A stretch of DNA of 37,559 nt from Deltaproteobacteria bacterium (GCA_029552245.1 JAKPDW010000019.1:1-37559); one strand, 5' to 3'. Positions 1 to 8,170 are shown, counted from the stretch's first letter. A program made the numbers and translations. The notes: generated by a model not told the origin, from the letters alone.

Positions 1-813
1 GAAGTATGCCTGCTGACCCTCCTTGACCTCGCCGATATCTGCCTCGTCGATGTCCACCTGCAGCTCCATCTTGGAGAGGTCCTCGGCCAGCCTGAACAGG
101 ACCGGTGCCTGGAGGGACGCGGCGACGGTCTGGCCGGGTTCCACCTTCCGCTCGAGCACGACGCCGTCGATGGGGGAACGGATCAGGGCCTTGGAGAGGT
201 CCGCCTCGTCGGCCCTGAGATTCGCCTCTGCCTGGGACACCTGGGCCCGGGCGGAGGCGAGCGATGCGCGGGCCTTCTCCGCGGCTGCCTGCGCCGATTC
301 CAGGTCGAGGGCAGAGGGGCTCTCGCCCTTGGTGAGCTCGAAGAGGCGCCTGAGCCTCTTGAGGGTGCTCTCGCTCTCCGCGAGGGTCGCCTCGGCCTCC
401 ATGAGTTTCGCGCGGGCGGTCTGGAGGGTTGCCCTCGACTGCAGCACCTTCGCCTCGAGCTTCTCGGTGTCCAGGCGCGCCAGGACCTGGCCCTTGCGCA
501 CGCGGTCGTTGTAGTCCGCCTCCACGGTCCGGATGATGCCCGACAGCTCGCTGCCCACCTCCACCTCATTCAGCGGCTGGAGCGTCCCGGTGGCGCTCAC
601 CGTGACCACGAGGTCGCCCCTGGCGGCCTTCTGCGTCTTGTACACGTACTGCCCGGGGCCTTCCGACCTCGCGAAGAACGCTATGGCGGCGGCCGCGAAG
701 ACGGCGACAACCGCCAGCGCCTTGACGGTTCGGCCGTGCACGCGGGCAAGGCGTGCCTTGGCGGAGCCCCGGGTCTCGCCGTCCTTGTCCTTCAGGATCC
801 CTGTCTCGTCCAT
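1..813 (-). CDS. MacA/HlyD-type periplasmic adaptor subunit (partial, C-terminus beyond left edge)
   Basis: This is the membrane-fusion (adaptor) protein of a tripartite efflux or export pump, linking an inner-membrane transporter to an outer-membrane channel. The 271 residues present begin with a charged N-terminus and one membrane anchor (about 29-48, ALAVVAVFAAAAIAFFA). The first half of a lipoyl domain follows (GTLQPLNEVEVGSELSG), then a long alpha-hairpin coiled coil rich in A, E, K and L (about 115-205), the second lipoyl half (IRSPIDGVVLERKVEPGQTV), and the start of the beta-barrel domain. I chose the ATG at 813 because GGAGAGGGAG lies just upstream. An in-frame ATG at 837 has no comparable ribosome site. 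The outer-membrane gene ends 133 bases upstream on the same strand, so the two are probably cotranscribed. A MacB-like ABC permease is the expected next gene past the edge, but it cannot be seen. Confidence 0.9.
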   Translation of the reverse strand, partial: MDETGILKDKDGETRGSAKARLARVHGRTVKALAVVAVFAAAAIAFFARSEGPGQYVYKTQKAARGDLVVTVSATGTLQPLNEVEVGSELSGIIRTVEADYNDRVRKGQVLARLDTEKLEAKVLQSRATLQTARAKLMEAEATLAESESTLKRLRRLFELTKGESPSALDLESAQAAAEKARASLASARAQVSQAEANLRADEADLSKALIRSPIDGVVLERKVEPGQTVAASLQAPVLFRLAEDLSKMELQVDIDEADIGEVKEGQQAYF

Positions 814-946
814 CTCGACTCCCTCTCCGGCTGACATACCGCAATCGTCCGTGCTTTCGGGTGCGCCCCGCCTGAACGGGGTGACCCGCCTCCCGGGCGG
901 GCCCGGCCCGGCGGCACGATGGCGCGGCGGGCCCTCTTCCCGTTCG

Positions 947-2404
947 TCACGAGCCCTGAGCCCCTCGGGCCCCCTCCATGCCGGCCGGTCTGTACGGCCA
1001 GCCCCCGCCGAGCACCTTGTAGAGCCGCACGAGCGAGACGGCGAGGGAGCCCTTGCTCTGGGCGAGGCTGTCCTGGGCCGCCAGGAGCGTCCTCTCGGCC
1101 TCCAGCAGCCGCGAGAAATCCGTGTTCCCGGATGCGTACGAGGCCTTGGCGATCTCGAAGGCCTTCTGCGCCGAGACTTGAGCTTTCTCGAGGTTCTCCA
1201 GGCGGGCGGCCTCCTTCGCGTACGAGCTGACGGCGTTTTCCACCTCCTCCAGCGCGGAGAGCACCGTCGCCCTGTACGAGAGGCCCGCCTGCTCCAGCAG
1301 GGCGTCCTGCACCTCGACGCCCTTCTTGAGGGTGCCCCAGTGGAAGACGGGAACGCTCAGCGCCGGCCCCCAGCCGATCGTCCTCGACCCCGAGGAGAAG
1401 AGTTCCGAGGATCGCTCGGCGCTCAGCTGTATGGTGCCGTTCAGCGTGAGCTTCGGGTAGAGATCGGAGGCGGCTATGCCCACCCTGGCGCTCTGGGCGG
1501 CGAGCTCGCGTTCCGCCCTGCGGATGTCGGGCCTCCGCCTGAGGATGTCCGCAGGGACGCCCAGTGCGACGGTCGAAGGCAAGGGCGGGAGGCCGGGCGT
1601 CTTCGAGAGACGTTCCCTAAGCGCCCCCGGCGCCGCGCCGGTGAGCACGCAGAGCCGGTTCAGGCACGCCTCGACCGCGTCCTCGAGGACGGGGATGCCG
1701 GCCCGTGTGCTCTCGAGCGCCGAGCTTGCCTGCTCGAGGTCGAGGGCGTCTGCCAGCCCGGCCTCGTACCGGTTGCGTGCGAGCCTGTACGTCTCTTCCT
1801 GGTTCGCCGCGTTCAAGCGTGCGACCCTGAGCCGTTCCCGGTAGGTGCACAGGTTGAGGTAGTTGATGCCGATCTCTGCGCAGAGGCTCACGAGGGCGGC
1901 GTTGAACGCCTCCTCGGAGGACTCGTAGGAGGCCTGGGCCGCCTCCACCGAGCGCCTGGTCCCCCCGAACAGGTCGAGCTCCCAGCGCGCGTCCAGGGAG
2001 GCGTCGTACAAGGACCGGCTGGGTCCGTCCCCGCCGTCGCTTTTGGTGACCGATGCCGATGCGTCGAGAAACGGCAGGAAACCCGCCATCGAGATGTCCC
2101 GCCGAGCCTTGGCCTCGCGTATCCTCGCACGGGCGATCGCGAGATCGAGGTTCCCCTGGAGCGCCTCGTGCACGAGCGCCGTGAGCTCGCGGTCGCCGAA
2201 CCCCTCCCACCAGCGTGAGAGAAAGGCCGCATCCGGGGGATCGGGCGCGAGGCCCTTCCCGGAGACGGCGTGCCACCCGGCCGGCACGGGGGTGTCGGGC
2301 TCATGGTAGTCAGGGCCTACGGACACACACCCGGCCAGGACCGCGGCGGAAAAGAGGATCGGCAGGCCGAGCCGGGCAAAGACCTGCGAACGCAGCGTCG
2401 TCAT
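947..2404 (-). CDS. RND/MacAB-type efflux outer-membrane lipoprotein (NodT/OprM family)
   Basis: This is the outer-membrane channel of a tripartite efflux system, 485 residues, the usual length for the TolC/OprM class. The N-terminus is a lipoprotein signal with lipobox LAGC (Cys26), followed by the family hallmark GPDYHEPDTPVPAGW. Two outer-membrane-efflux repeats follow, with alternating helical and short beta segments. Typical motifs are LDARWELDLFGG in the first repeat and LGVPADILRRRPDIRRAERELAAQ at the start of the second (quoted in part: RRRPDIRRAE). The ATG at 2404 is preferred over the upstream in-frame ATG at 2443 because AAGGGAAGG precedes it and it puts the signal peptide at the N-terminus. 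A possible promoter (TTGACA at 2443-2438, 18-base spacer, TACAAA at 2419-2414) would start transcription almost on this codon, so it is doubtful. The gene is first in an apparent operon with the adaptor downstream. Confidence 0.93.
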   Translation of the reverse strand: MTTLRSQVFARLGLPILFSAAVLAGCVSVGPDYHEPDTPVPAGWHAVSGKGLAPDPPDAAFLSRWWEGFGDRELTALVHEALQGNLDLAIARARIREAKARRDISMAGFLPFLDASASVTKSDGGDGPSRSLYDASLDARWELDLFGGTRRSVEAAQASYESSEEAFNAALVSLCAEIGINYLNLCTYRERLRVARLNAANQEETYRLARNRYEAGLADALDLEQASSALESTRAGIPVLEDAVEACLNRLCVLTGAAPGALRERLSKTPGLPPLPSTVALGVPADILRRRPDIRRAERELAAQSARVGIAASDLYPKLTLNGTIQLSAERSSELFSSGSRTIGWGPALSVPVFHWGTLKKGVEVQDALLEQAGLSYRATVLSALEEVENAVSSYAKEAARLENLEKAQVSAQKAFEIAKASYASGNTDFSRLLEAERTLLAAQDSLAQSKGSLAVSLVRLYKVLGGGWPYRPAGMEGARGAQGS

Positions 2405-3322
2405 GGCCTTCCCTTTGTAGTCCACCGACCACGGCCGTGTCAAACGCTCGGTGAAGGGGCAGGGTTTTATCCGAAGAGGGGCCCGTGACGCCTCGAAGGA
2501 AACACGACCCCCGGCCAGGACGGCCCAGGGGCAGCAGGAGGCTTCACCGGAGCCGATGCGGCATCCCGCTCTCTCGACCCACTCGCGCGAGGACAGGCGT
2601 TGGACCTCTGTGCGGGTGGGTGCCCGCCGGCACGCTGGAGGCCTTCTTGCAGGTCAGCGGCAGCCGGGTGCGGCCCATGCGCATGGTGCGGCGCCGTGGG
2701 CATCGCTTCCCCCTCGTGAAAGCCCCTGCAGAAGCCTGTCCGAGCCCAAAGCCCGCCGTCGGGTGTGATGCTGCGTCTCCCCGGGGCGCGGGCGTGTCAC
2801 CCTGGGCCGCCCCTGCGCCGGGAACGCCCGTTCCAGGTGCCTGCCGAGATGGTCTCCTGGTGCATGCAGGGCCTGCACGTTCCTTTACGGTGCAGGCGCG
2901 TGACTTCGCGCGGGACCAGGGGTATATGATGTGATACAGGGTGCGCCCCTCACGGACAGGGCAAACCGCGAGCCTCTCACGGGTGGCGGCAGCTTTGGGG
3001 AGAACCCCCTGATGTCGGTCTTCGATGTCAGGTTTCGGTTGCGGCCGGGCAACGAGCTGGGCGCATCGTGGTTAGTGGTTCGAGCCCGGCCTCATTCCCG
3101 CTGTCGCACGTGCGGCCTCGGCCCGGCGACCGGCAAGGGGAGGCCCGGGTGATCTGCAGGCCGAGTGCCCTCGAGAATGCCGTGAAAGCCGGTCTCGGGC
3201 GGCAGGCGCCCGGCCCGCAGAGCTACACCGGCCGGGAGGCTGCCAGGCGCCCTGGGGATGCCGGCCCCGGCGGTGCGGGGCTTCGCAGGAGCCGAAGGGG
3301 CGACTCCGGCAGGGAGGATGCG
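2405..3322. other. 918-base region with no recognisable gene
   Basis: This lies between the divergent efflux and TRAP-protein genes. Several open frames cross it on both strands, but they are arginine-, proline- and glycine-rich, lack good ribosome sites and resemble no family I know, so I take them as GC-driven noise. A possible forward promoter lies at 2900-2928. A tRNA-like GGTTCGAGCCC near 3076-3087 is not supported by an acceptor or T stem. The stretch may hold a long 5' leader for the gene at 3323, or decayed sequence. I cannot assign it a function. Confidence 0.5.
2900..2928 (+). promoter_or_regulatory. possible sigma-70-like promoter upstream of dctP-like gene
   Basis: GTGACT and TATATG are separated by 17 bases, in a local AT-rich island (ggtatatgatgtgat) within an otherwise very GC-rich intergenic region. 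If used, it would give the TRAP-protein gene a leader of roughly 390 bases. The -35 match is only 4 of 6, so this is a weak call. Confidence 0.25.
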
Positions 3323-4387
3323 ATGGAGAAAAGGACCATCCTTGCGATCCTGGTCGCGGCATGGGCCGCATTCTGCATGCAGGCGGCAAGGGTAGAGGCC
3401 GCGCAGGCGGGCCCGGAGGTCGTGATCAAGGTGGCGAGCCTGGCCCCCAGGGGGTCGAACATCGCGACCCTCTTCGAGGAGATATCCCAGGAGGTATACG
3501 AGAAGACCGGCGGCGCGGTGAGGTTCAAGACCTACTGGGGGGGCGTGCAGGGCGACGAACAGGACGTCCTGAGGAAGGTCAGGCTCGGCCAGCTCCACGG
3601 CGGCGCGTTCATGGGGCCCACCCTGGGGTTGATCGCGCCCGAGGTCAGGGTGACGGACCTGCCCTACATCTTCCGCAATTACGACGAGGCCGACTACGTG
3701 CGGTCGAAGCTCAGGCCCGAGATGGAACGGCTCATCGAGGCGAAGGGGTTCAAGGTGCTCGGCTGGCTCAACCTGGGCTTCGTGTACACCTTCTCCAAGG
3801 TCCCGCTCGACTCGCTGGAGACCGCGCGCAGGCAGAAGTGGTGGGCCCTCGAGGGAGACCCGGTGGGGCAGGCGTTCTACCGCGAACTGGGCATCACGCC
3901 GGTCTCCCTGTCCATCTCGGACGTGGCGACCTCGCTGTCCTCCAACATGGTGGACTGCGCCCCGGCCACACCCTTCGGCGCCGTGGCGCTCCAGTGGTAC
4001 ACGCGGTTCAGGTACATGTCCGAGTACCCCTCCTCGAGCGTGTACGGAGCCATGCTCGTGAGGAAGGACGTGTGGGAGAGGGTGCCCCTCCAGGCGCGCG
4101 AGGTGATCCTGGAGACCGCGAGCAGGCAGTACGAGAAGATCAAGCTCACGGTGAGGGCCGAGGACGACCGCGCCCTCGAGCTGCTCAGGAAGTCGGGGAT
4201 CAGGGTCATGAAGGCCGACTTCAAGAACAAGGACGCGGCGTTCGTGTTCGAGGCGGCGAAGAGGGCGAGGGAGAACCTCGTGGGCAGGCTCTACTCCCGT
4301 GAGCTCCTGGACAGGATGCTCGGCCTGGTCGAAGAGTACCGGAGGCTCCACCCCGAGGACAGGAGGGTGATCCGGGCGGACCAGTGA
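3323..4387 (+). CDS. TRAP transporter substrate-binding protein, DctP family (orphan)
   Basis: A 354-residue secreted periplasmic binding protein. It has a signal peptide (about 1-27, cut near ARVEAAQA), then the DctP fold: VIKVASLAPRGS at the start, the WGGVQGDEQDVLRKVRLGQL segment (in part: GDEQDVLRKVR), LPYIFRNYDEAD, and SLSISDVATSLSSNMVD in the second lobe. In most DctP proteins the second lobe carries a K-x-R motif whose arginine binds the ligand carboxylate. Here the matching stretch reads KWWALEGDP (172-180), with tryptophan where arginine is expected, so the ligand may differ. The ATG at 3323 has AGGGAGG five bases upstream. No DctQ or DctM membrane subunit is nearby; the next genes are a DUF2288 protein and a PsiE-like protein. 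The family is clear and the substrate is unknown. Confidence 0.88.
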   Translation: MEKRTILAILVAAWAAFCMQAARVEAAQAGPEVVIKVASLAPRGSNIATLFEEISQEVYEKTGGAVRFKTYWGGVQGDEQDVLRKVRLGQLHGGAFMGPTLGLIAPEVRVTDLPYIFRNYDEADYVRSKLRPEMERLIEAKGFKVLGWLNLGFVYTFSKVPLDSLETARRQKWWALEGDPVGQAFYRELGITPVSLSISDVATSLSSNMVDCAPATPFGAVALQWYTRFRYMSEYPSSSVYGAMLVRKDVWERVPLQAREVILETASRQYEKIKLTVRAEDDRALELLRKSGIRVMKADFKNKDAAFVFEAAKRARENLVGRLYSRELLDRMLGLVEEYRRLHPEDRRVIRADQ

Positions 4388-4532
4388 CGGTGGGCCGTCG
4401 ACGGCGTCCCGGGGCTTCCCACGACGGGCGCTTCACCCAGGCCGTGAACACCCTCGTGCCCGGCCTGAAACGCGACTCCCCCGGGGCAGAGGCCCGGGGC
4501 CGGGTCGTCCTGTTTTCCCGCGTGGCCCGTCC

Positions 4533-4847
4533 TCAGCAGGACGGCACCTGGAATTCCTGGAAGAACACGAACGGCGAGACAATGATGAACCTGAAGAGGG
4601 AGCCCGAGGCCTCCCAGACCCTGATCTGTTCTTCCGTGGGGCGGGCGATGTCTCCCGACTCGATCCATGCCTTCACCTGCGAGGTGTTGTCGAGGGCCAC
4701 CTGTACGCCCACCTCCACCAGGTCCACGCCGGGTGAGACCATGAAGAGGGCCTTGGAGAGGAGGTCGGGGATGAGCCCCTTCCAGGTCGAGACCGCAACC
4801 TCGGCCGTGAGCTTTTCCCTCAGGTTTCGTTCGCGTTGAGTGTCCAT
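4533..4847 (-). CDS. DUF2288 family protein
   Basis: A small cytoplasmic protein of 104 residues. It matches the DUF2288 pattern: an N-terminal helix with LREKLTAEVAVSTWKGL, a central FMVSPGVDLVEVGVQVALD, then the conserved W/E/P segment VKAWIESGDIARPTEEQ, and a hydrophobic C-terminus (FRFIIVSPFVFFQEFQ). No activity is established for the family. The start ATG at 4847 has GAGGAG upstream. The gene converges on the TRAP-protein gene (145-base gap) and diverges from the PsiE-like gene. It is unusual only in being isolated. Confidence in the family is fairly good, and nothing more can be said about function. Confidence 0.75.
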   Translation of the reverse strand: MDTQRERNLREKLTAEVAVSTWKGLIPDLLSKALFMVSPGVDLVEVGVQVALDNTSQVKAWIESGDIARPTEEQIRVWEASGSLFRFIIVSPFVFFQEFQVPSC

Positions 4848-5164
4848 GCGCTCCTCGTTCTCTGGTGTGTCTTTCCACCATACACCCGCCCTTTCGGCGA
4901 TGCACGAAGAATATGGCGGGCACGGCTCGAAGCCTGAGCGGATGAGGGCGGGAAACGCCGGCGGCCCCAGGAGGGCTCCCGTCTGTGGCAGGGGTTTGTC
5001 CGGCGTGAGAGTCGGCCTGACAGGCCGCTGAAAGGCGTCCGCGCGGGGTGAGCCCAGGCGGTGGGTGGATGAAGGCAGGGGTGTCGGCCGAGGTGCATCC
5101 CCCGGGTCGCCCTACATTTCGCGACACGCTTGCAGGCCCGCGGGTGTGTGGTATAAGGACGGAT
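4848..5164. other. 317-base divergent intergenic region
   Basis: This separates the DUF2288 gene (minus) from the PsiE-like gene (plus). Apart from the candidate promoter at 5130-5157 I see no gene, RNA or clear repeat in it. Confidence 0.5.
5130..5157 (+). promoter_or_regulatory. candidate sigma-70 promoter for the psiE-like gene
   Basis: TTGCAG and TATAAG are separated by 16 bases. The -10 box ends only 7 bases before the ATG at 5165, so transcription would start on or next to the start codon and make a leaderless or near-leaderless mRNA. No PHO box is evident. Confidence 0.4.
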
Positions 5165-5641
5165 ATGGGAAGACAGGTCTCTACCTCGTGGATGGTCTCC
5201 TTCCTCAAGTCCTTCGAGCGCATCGTGGTGACCGCGCTCATTCTCCTCATGACCATCGTGGTCCTTCTCGCCACGGTGGACGTGGCACGGATCGTCGCGT
5301 ACGCCATCGCGGACCCGCCGCTCGGCCTCATCACCACCGACAGCCTGCTCGACATCTTCGGCGCCTTCCTGCTCGTGCTCGTGGGCATCGAGCTCCTCTA
5401 CACGTTGCGCGCGTACTGGGAGGAGGACGAGATCCACGTCGAGGTCGTCTTCGCCATGGCCCTCATCGCGATCGCCAGGAAGGTCATCATCCTGGACGTC
5501 AAGCACCTGGACAGCCTCGTGCTCCTGGGCATCGCCGCCCTCGTCGTCGCCCTGTCGGCCGGCTACTACCTGGTGGCAAGGCACGTCAAGGACGTCTGCG
5601 CCGAGAAGAGGAAGATCAGGCTTACATCCGAGGGGGGATGA
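5165..5641 (+). CDS. PsiE-like (phosphate-starvation-inducible E family) membrane protein
   Basis: A 158-residue integral membrane protein with four predicted transmembrane segments: about 19-45 (RIVVTALILLMTIVVLLA), 60-82, 90-108 and 116-138. The family features are the long first segment, the central LLDIFGAFLLVLVGIELLYTL (in part: GAFLLVLVGIELL), the polar Y-W-E-E-D-E-I-H-V-E loop, and the AIARKVIILD motif before the last segment. PsiE proteins respond to phosphate starvation in enterobacteria, but their molecular role is unknown. The start at 5165 is preferred over an upstream open extension because the extension is proline/glycine-rich and non-membrane. AAGGAC lies just before the ATG but overlaps the candidate -10 box. 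The gene is monocistronic by position. Confidence 0.82.
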   Translation: MGRQVSTSWMVSFLKSFERIVVTALILLMTIVVLLATVDVARIVAYAIADPPLGLITTDSLLDIFGAFLLVLVGIELLYTLRAYWEEDEIHVEVVFAMALIAIARKVIILDVKHLDSLVLLGIAALVVALSAGYYLVARHVKDVCAEKRKIRLTSEGG

Positions 5642-5921
5642 ACCCCTTTGTCCGAGGGGGGACGGCCGAGCCGGCCCGGAACAAGGGGGGGCCGTCCAGG
5701 CCCTCGGCCCGAGAGCCTTTGAGGCGTCCCGACCGGGCTCCATCTCTCGAGGGCACTGGTGGCGAGGCGTCCCGGGTTCGGGCGCGGGCCTCAAGCGCCG
5801 CGTTTCTCAGGCGCCCGTCGAAGGCCTCACCCTTCCGGCCGGTGGTGCGAGGATGCCGCGCTGCACCGGGGGAAGTGCCGTGAGGGCGCAACCGGCGCCC
5901 GAGGCCCCGGTTGCAGGAACG

Positions 5922-6752
5922 TCAGGGACTCGAAAGGCTCGATCGGTACGAGGAGACGTCGTCGAGGCAGTCTTGGCAGAAGAGCACGAGGTCCCCGCTG
6001 CCGCTCAAGAGCGCCACGAAGTCTGCCAGGTCTTGCGGCCCCTCGTTGAGCCAGAACATGACGCAGACCGGGTTCGCGCAGTGCCTGGGGTGCTCCGGGT
6101 CCTCGTGGGCGGTGCACGGGACGACGCCGTTGTTCACGAGCCCCAAGAGGTGCCCCGCCTCGTGCACGAGGGTCGCCTGTTCCACGTACCTCTTGACCAG
6201 GCCCGATCCGGAAGAGCTCTCAACCACGTCCTTGAAGACCGCGATCAGGCTCGTGCCGCCGAAGGAGACCCCGAGCATGCGGTCCTTTATGCCCTCGGCG
6301 TCCTCGTAGTAGCCGTTGAGGAACAGCACGTGGATGACCTGTTCCTCCGGGGGCGAGGTGGCGTCCCAGAGGGTTTGGGCGACGCCCACGATCTCGCTCG
6401 TGGTCCAGCCGTCCTGGTAGAGGGGGCCCAGCCCCGTCATGCGGGAGAGTTCCCACGGGACGGTGACATTCACGGTCGGGCCTGCCAGGGCCTCCAGGTT
6501 GGTCTTCAGGATCTCCCACCAGAAAGGCCGGTCGTAACCGTCGTCCGTGTACGGCTCGGCGCCCGTCTCGTAGGCGACCTCGACGGTGATCGCCTCCACG
6601 TCCGAGTAGAGACGCTCGAGATCCAGCAGGAGCGGCTCCGTGGATACGGTCCCCTGCCCGCCGTTTTCCGAGTGGCACGAGAGGACCGCAAGGACAATGA
6701 CGGCGAAGGCGACCCTCGACAGGGTCAGGAGCAACTGTCTCGTCTTGGACAT
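5922..6752 (-). CDS. lipoprotein zinc metalloprotease with archaemetzincin-like Cys/His motif
   Basis: A 276-residue putative lipoprotein (lipobox VLSC, Cys26) with a zincin site. HEAGHLLGL starts at His197, giving His197, Glu198 and His201. Archaemetzincins have HEXXHXXGXXHCX4CXMX17CXXC. This protein has HEXXHXXG followed by about 20 residues, then His224-Cys225, four residues, Cys230-x-Met232, 26 residues, and Cys259-x-x-Cys262. All the signature elements are therefore present, but with extra residues between the second and third zinc ligands and a longer final spacer. His224 is the best third zinc ligand and Met232 the likely Met-turn; the cysteines may bind a second zinc. Substrate unknown. 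The ATG at 6752 follows GGAGGGAG. It lies 49 bases downstream of the ychF-like gene on the same strand and is probably cotranscribed. Confidence 0.78.
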   Translation of the reverse strand: MSKTRQLLLTLSRVAFAVIVLAVLSCHSENGGQGTVSTEPLLLDLERLYSDVEAITVEVAYETGAEPYTDDGYDRPFWWEILKTNLEALAGPTVNVTVPWELSRMTGLGPLYQDGWTTSEIVGVAQTLWDATSPPEEQVIHVLFLNGYYEDAEGIKDRMLGVSFGGTSLIAVFKDVVESSSGSGLVKRYVEQATLVHEAGHLLGLVNNGVVPCTAHEDPEHPRHCANPVCVMFWLNEGPQDLADFVALLSGSGDLVLFCQDCLDDVSSYRSSLSSP

Positions 6753-6801
6753 CTCCCTCCATGATATACGCCGCTGCGCCTGGTGGCAACGGCCTCTTCG
6801 A

Positions 6802-7884
6802 TCACACGCCGGACCGGATGGACAGGATGTCGCCGTCATTCACCACGTAGTTCTTGCCCTCGAGCCGGATGAGGCCCTTCTCCCTCAGGGCCTTCTCCGA
6901 GCCGTGCGCCGTCAGGTCGTCGTACGAGAAGCACTCCGCCCTGATGAACCCCCTGGAGAGGTCCGTGTGGATCGAGGAGGCAGCCTCCTGGGCGGTGCTG
7001 CCCTTCCGAATCGTCCATGCCCTGACCTCGTCCGAGCCCACGGTGAAGAACGAGATGTACCCGAGCAGGCCGTATGCGGCGAGTGTCAGGCGCTCCCTGG
7101 CGGACGAGGCTATCCCCATGTCCTCCATGAGCGCTGCAGCGTCTTTCGGGTCGAGCCTGGAGAGCTCCATCTCGAATTTGCCCGCGAACTCCACCACCCG
7201 GTTCGCGCGGCCGAGGGCGTCCACGAGCCCCGGGTCCGCCGCGAAGGTCGTCTCGTCGGAGTTGAGGATCACGAGCATGGGCTTCAGGGAGAGGAACTGC
7301 ATCCCGCGGATGGATTTCTCCTCTTCGCCCGTGAGTTCCGGCATGTTTTGCCGGGCCTCGCCCTCGAGGAAGGCGACGACCTTTTCGAGGGCCGAGCGCT
7401 CGATGGCGAGCGAGGGCGTCTTCGCGCCGCGCTTCAGCTGGTGATCGATGCGCTCGAGCCTCGTCTCCGCGAGGACGAGGTCGTTGAGGGCGAGCTCGGT
7501 CTTCACGTTCTCTACGTCCGATGCGGCATCCGGCGGGCCGAGGGTCGAGTCGAGGTACGTCTCGTGGAAGTTCCTCGCGACGAGCGCGAGGGCGTGCACG
7601 CCCCTGGCGAGGGCCAGGTCGCTCGCCGAAAACAGCGACTTCCTCTCGGGCCGCCTGCCAGAAAAGCCGCAGAAGTCGACGAACTCGACGAGGGCGTGCG
7701 TGACCTTGCGCGGCCGGTAGAGCTCGGCCAGCCTGTCGACACGACTGTCGGACACCCGGACGAATGCCACGTTGGGTTCCATCCGGGCCGACTCGTACTG
7801 GTCCGTGGCCGCCCACAGCCCGGTGAGGGCGTTGAAGACGGTGGTCTTCCCCGATTTCGCCATGCCGATGAGGCCGATCTTCAT
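6802..7884 (-). CDS. ychF: YchF/OLA1-type NTPase
   Basis: A 360-residue cytoplasmic P-loop NTPase of the Obg-related YchF family, which usually prefers ATP. The Walker A motif is GMAKSGKTT (7-15). The G3 region reads EFVDFCGFSG instead of the common DxAGL. The G4 motif is NSDE (208-211), an N-x-x-E like the YchF motif linked to ATP preference. The middle holds a charged helical insertion (about 125-200). The C-terminus is the YchF-specific TGS-like domain, ending AWTIRKGSTAQEAA, IHTDLSRGFIRAE and NYVVNDGDILSIRSG. The first half is more divergent from E. coli YchF than usual, so this may be a paralogue. The ATG at 7884 has ACAAGG upstream. A metalloprotease gene follows on the same strand. Confidence 0.85.
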   Translation of the reverse strand: MKIGLIGMAKSGKTTVFNALTGLWAATDQYESARMEPNVAFVRVSDSRVDRLAELYRPRKVTHALVEFVDFCGFSGRRPERKSLFSASDLALARGVHALALVARNFHETYLDSTLGPPDAASDVENVKTELALNDLVLAETRLERIDHQLKRGAKTPSLAIERSALEKVVAFLEGEARQNMPELTGEEEKSIRGMQFLSLKPMLVILNSDETTFAADPGLVDALGRANRVVEFAGKFEMELSRLDPKDAAALMEDMGIASSARERLTLAAYGLLGYISFFTVGSDEVRAWTIRKGSTAQEAASSIHTDLSRGFIRAECFSYDDLTAHGSEKALREKGLIRLEGKNYVVNDGDILSIRSGV

Positions 7885-8061
7885 GGAGCCTTGTCCCTCC
7901 TGTCTCCGAGGATCGCTCTCTTACCACCGTCGACACCGAGGCGCAACCGCCGGTTGGGGTGGACGGGACGGGCTTAAGGGGCGCGGCCTCGTCCAGGCTT
8001 TGCCGGGTGGCGCACCCCGGTCATCGAGACGCGCGACCCCAGGCACGATAAACGATACTCC

Positions 8062-8073
8062 GGTGTATACACC
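8062..8073. promoter_or_regulatory. 12-bp perfect palindrome upstream of the degP-like gene
   Basis: GGTGTATACACC is a perfect inverted repeat in the divergent region between the ychF-like gene and the DegP-like protease. It lies 45 bases before the candidate protease promoter. It has the size and symmetry of a dimeric regulator's site, but no regulator is identified. Confidence 0.3.
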
Positions 8074-8117
8074 CTCGAACCGTGGCTGCCCCGGGCGGTG
8101 CCGCGGGCAAGAGCCCC

Positions 8118-8145
8118 TTGCGTGGGAGCGAGTTCGTGCTATTAT
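8118..8145 (+). promoter_or_regulatory. candidate sigma-70 promoter for the degP-like gene
   Basis: TTGCGT and TATTAT are separated by 16 bases. The predicted start near 8152 leaves a leader of about 19 bases containing the strong ribosome site AAGGAGGTG before the ATG at 8171. Confidence 0.5.
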
Positions 8146-8170
8146 GGGTGGCCCGGACAAGGAGGTGTAC

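Noticed and set aside
2485-2934. Open frame of about 149 codons in the 2405-3322 gap
   Set aside because: Arg/Pro/Gly-rich composition, no ribosome site and no resemblance to any family; its reverse strand is equally open.
3060-3100. Possible tRNA, from a GGTTCGAGCCC T-loop-like stretch
   Set aside because: The flanking bases do not form a T stem, and no acceptor, D or anticodon arm can be drawn upstream.
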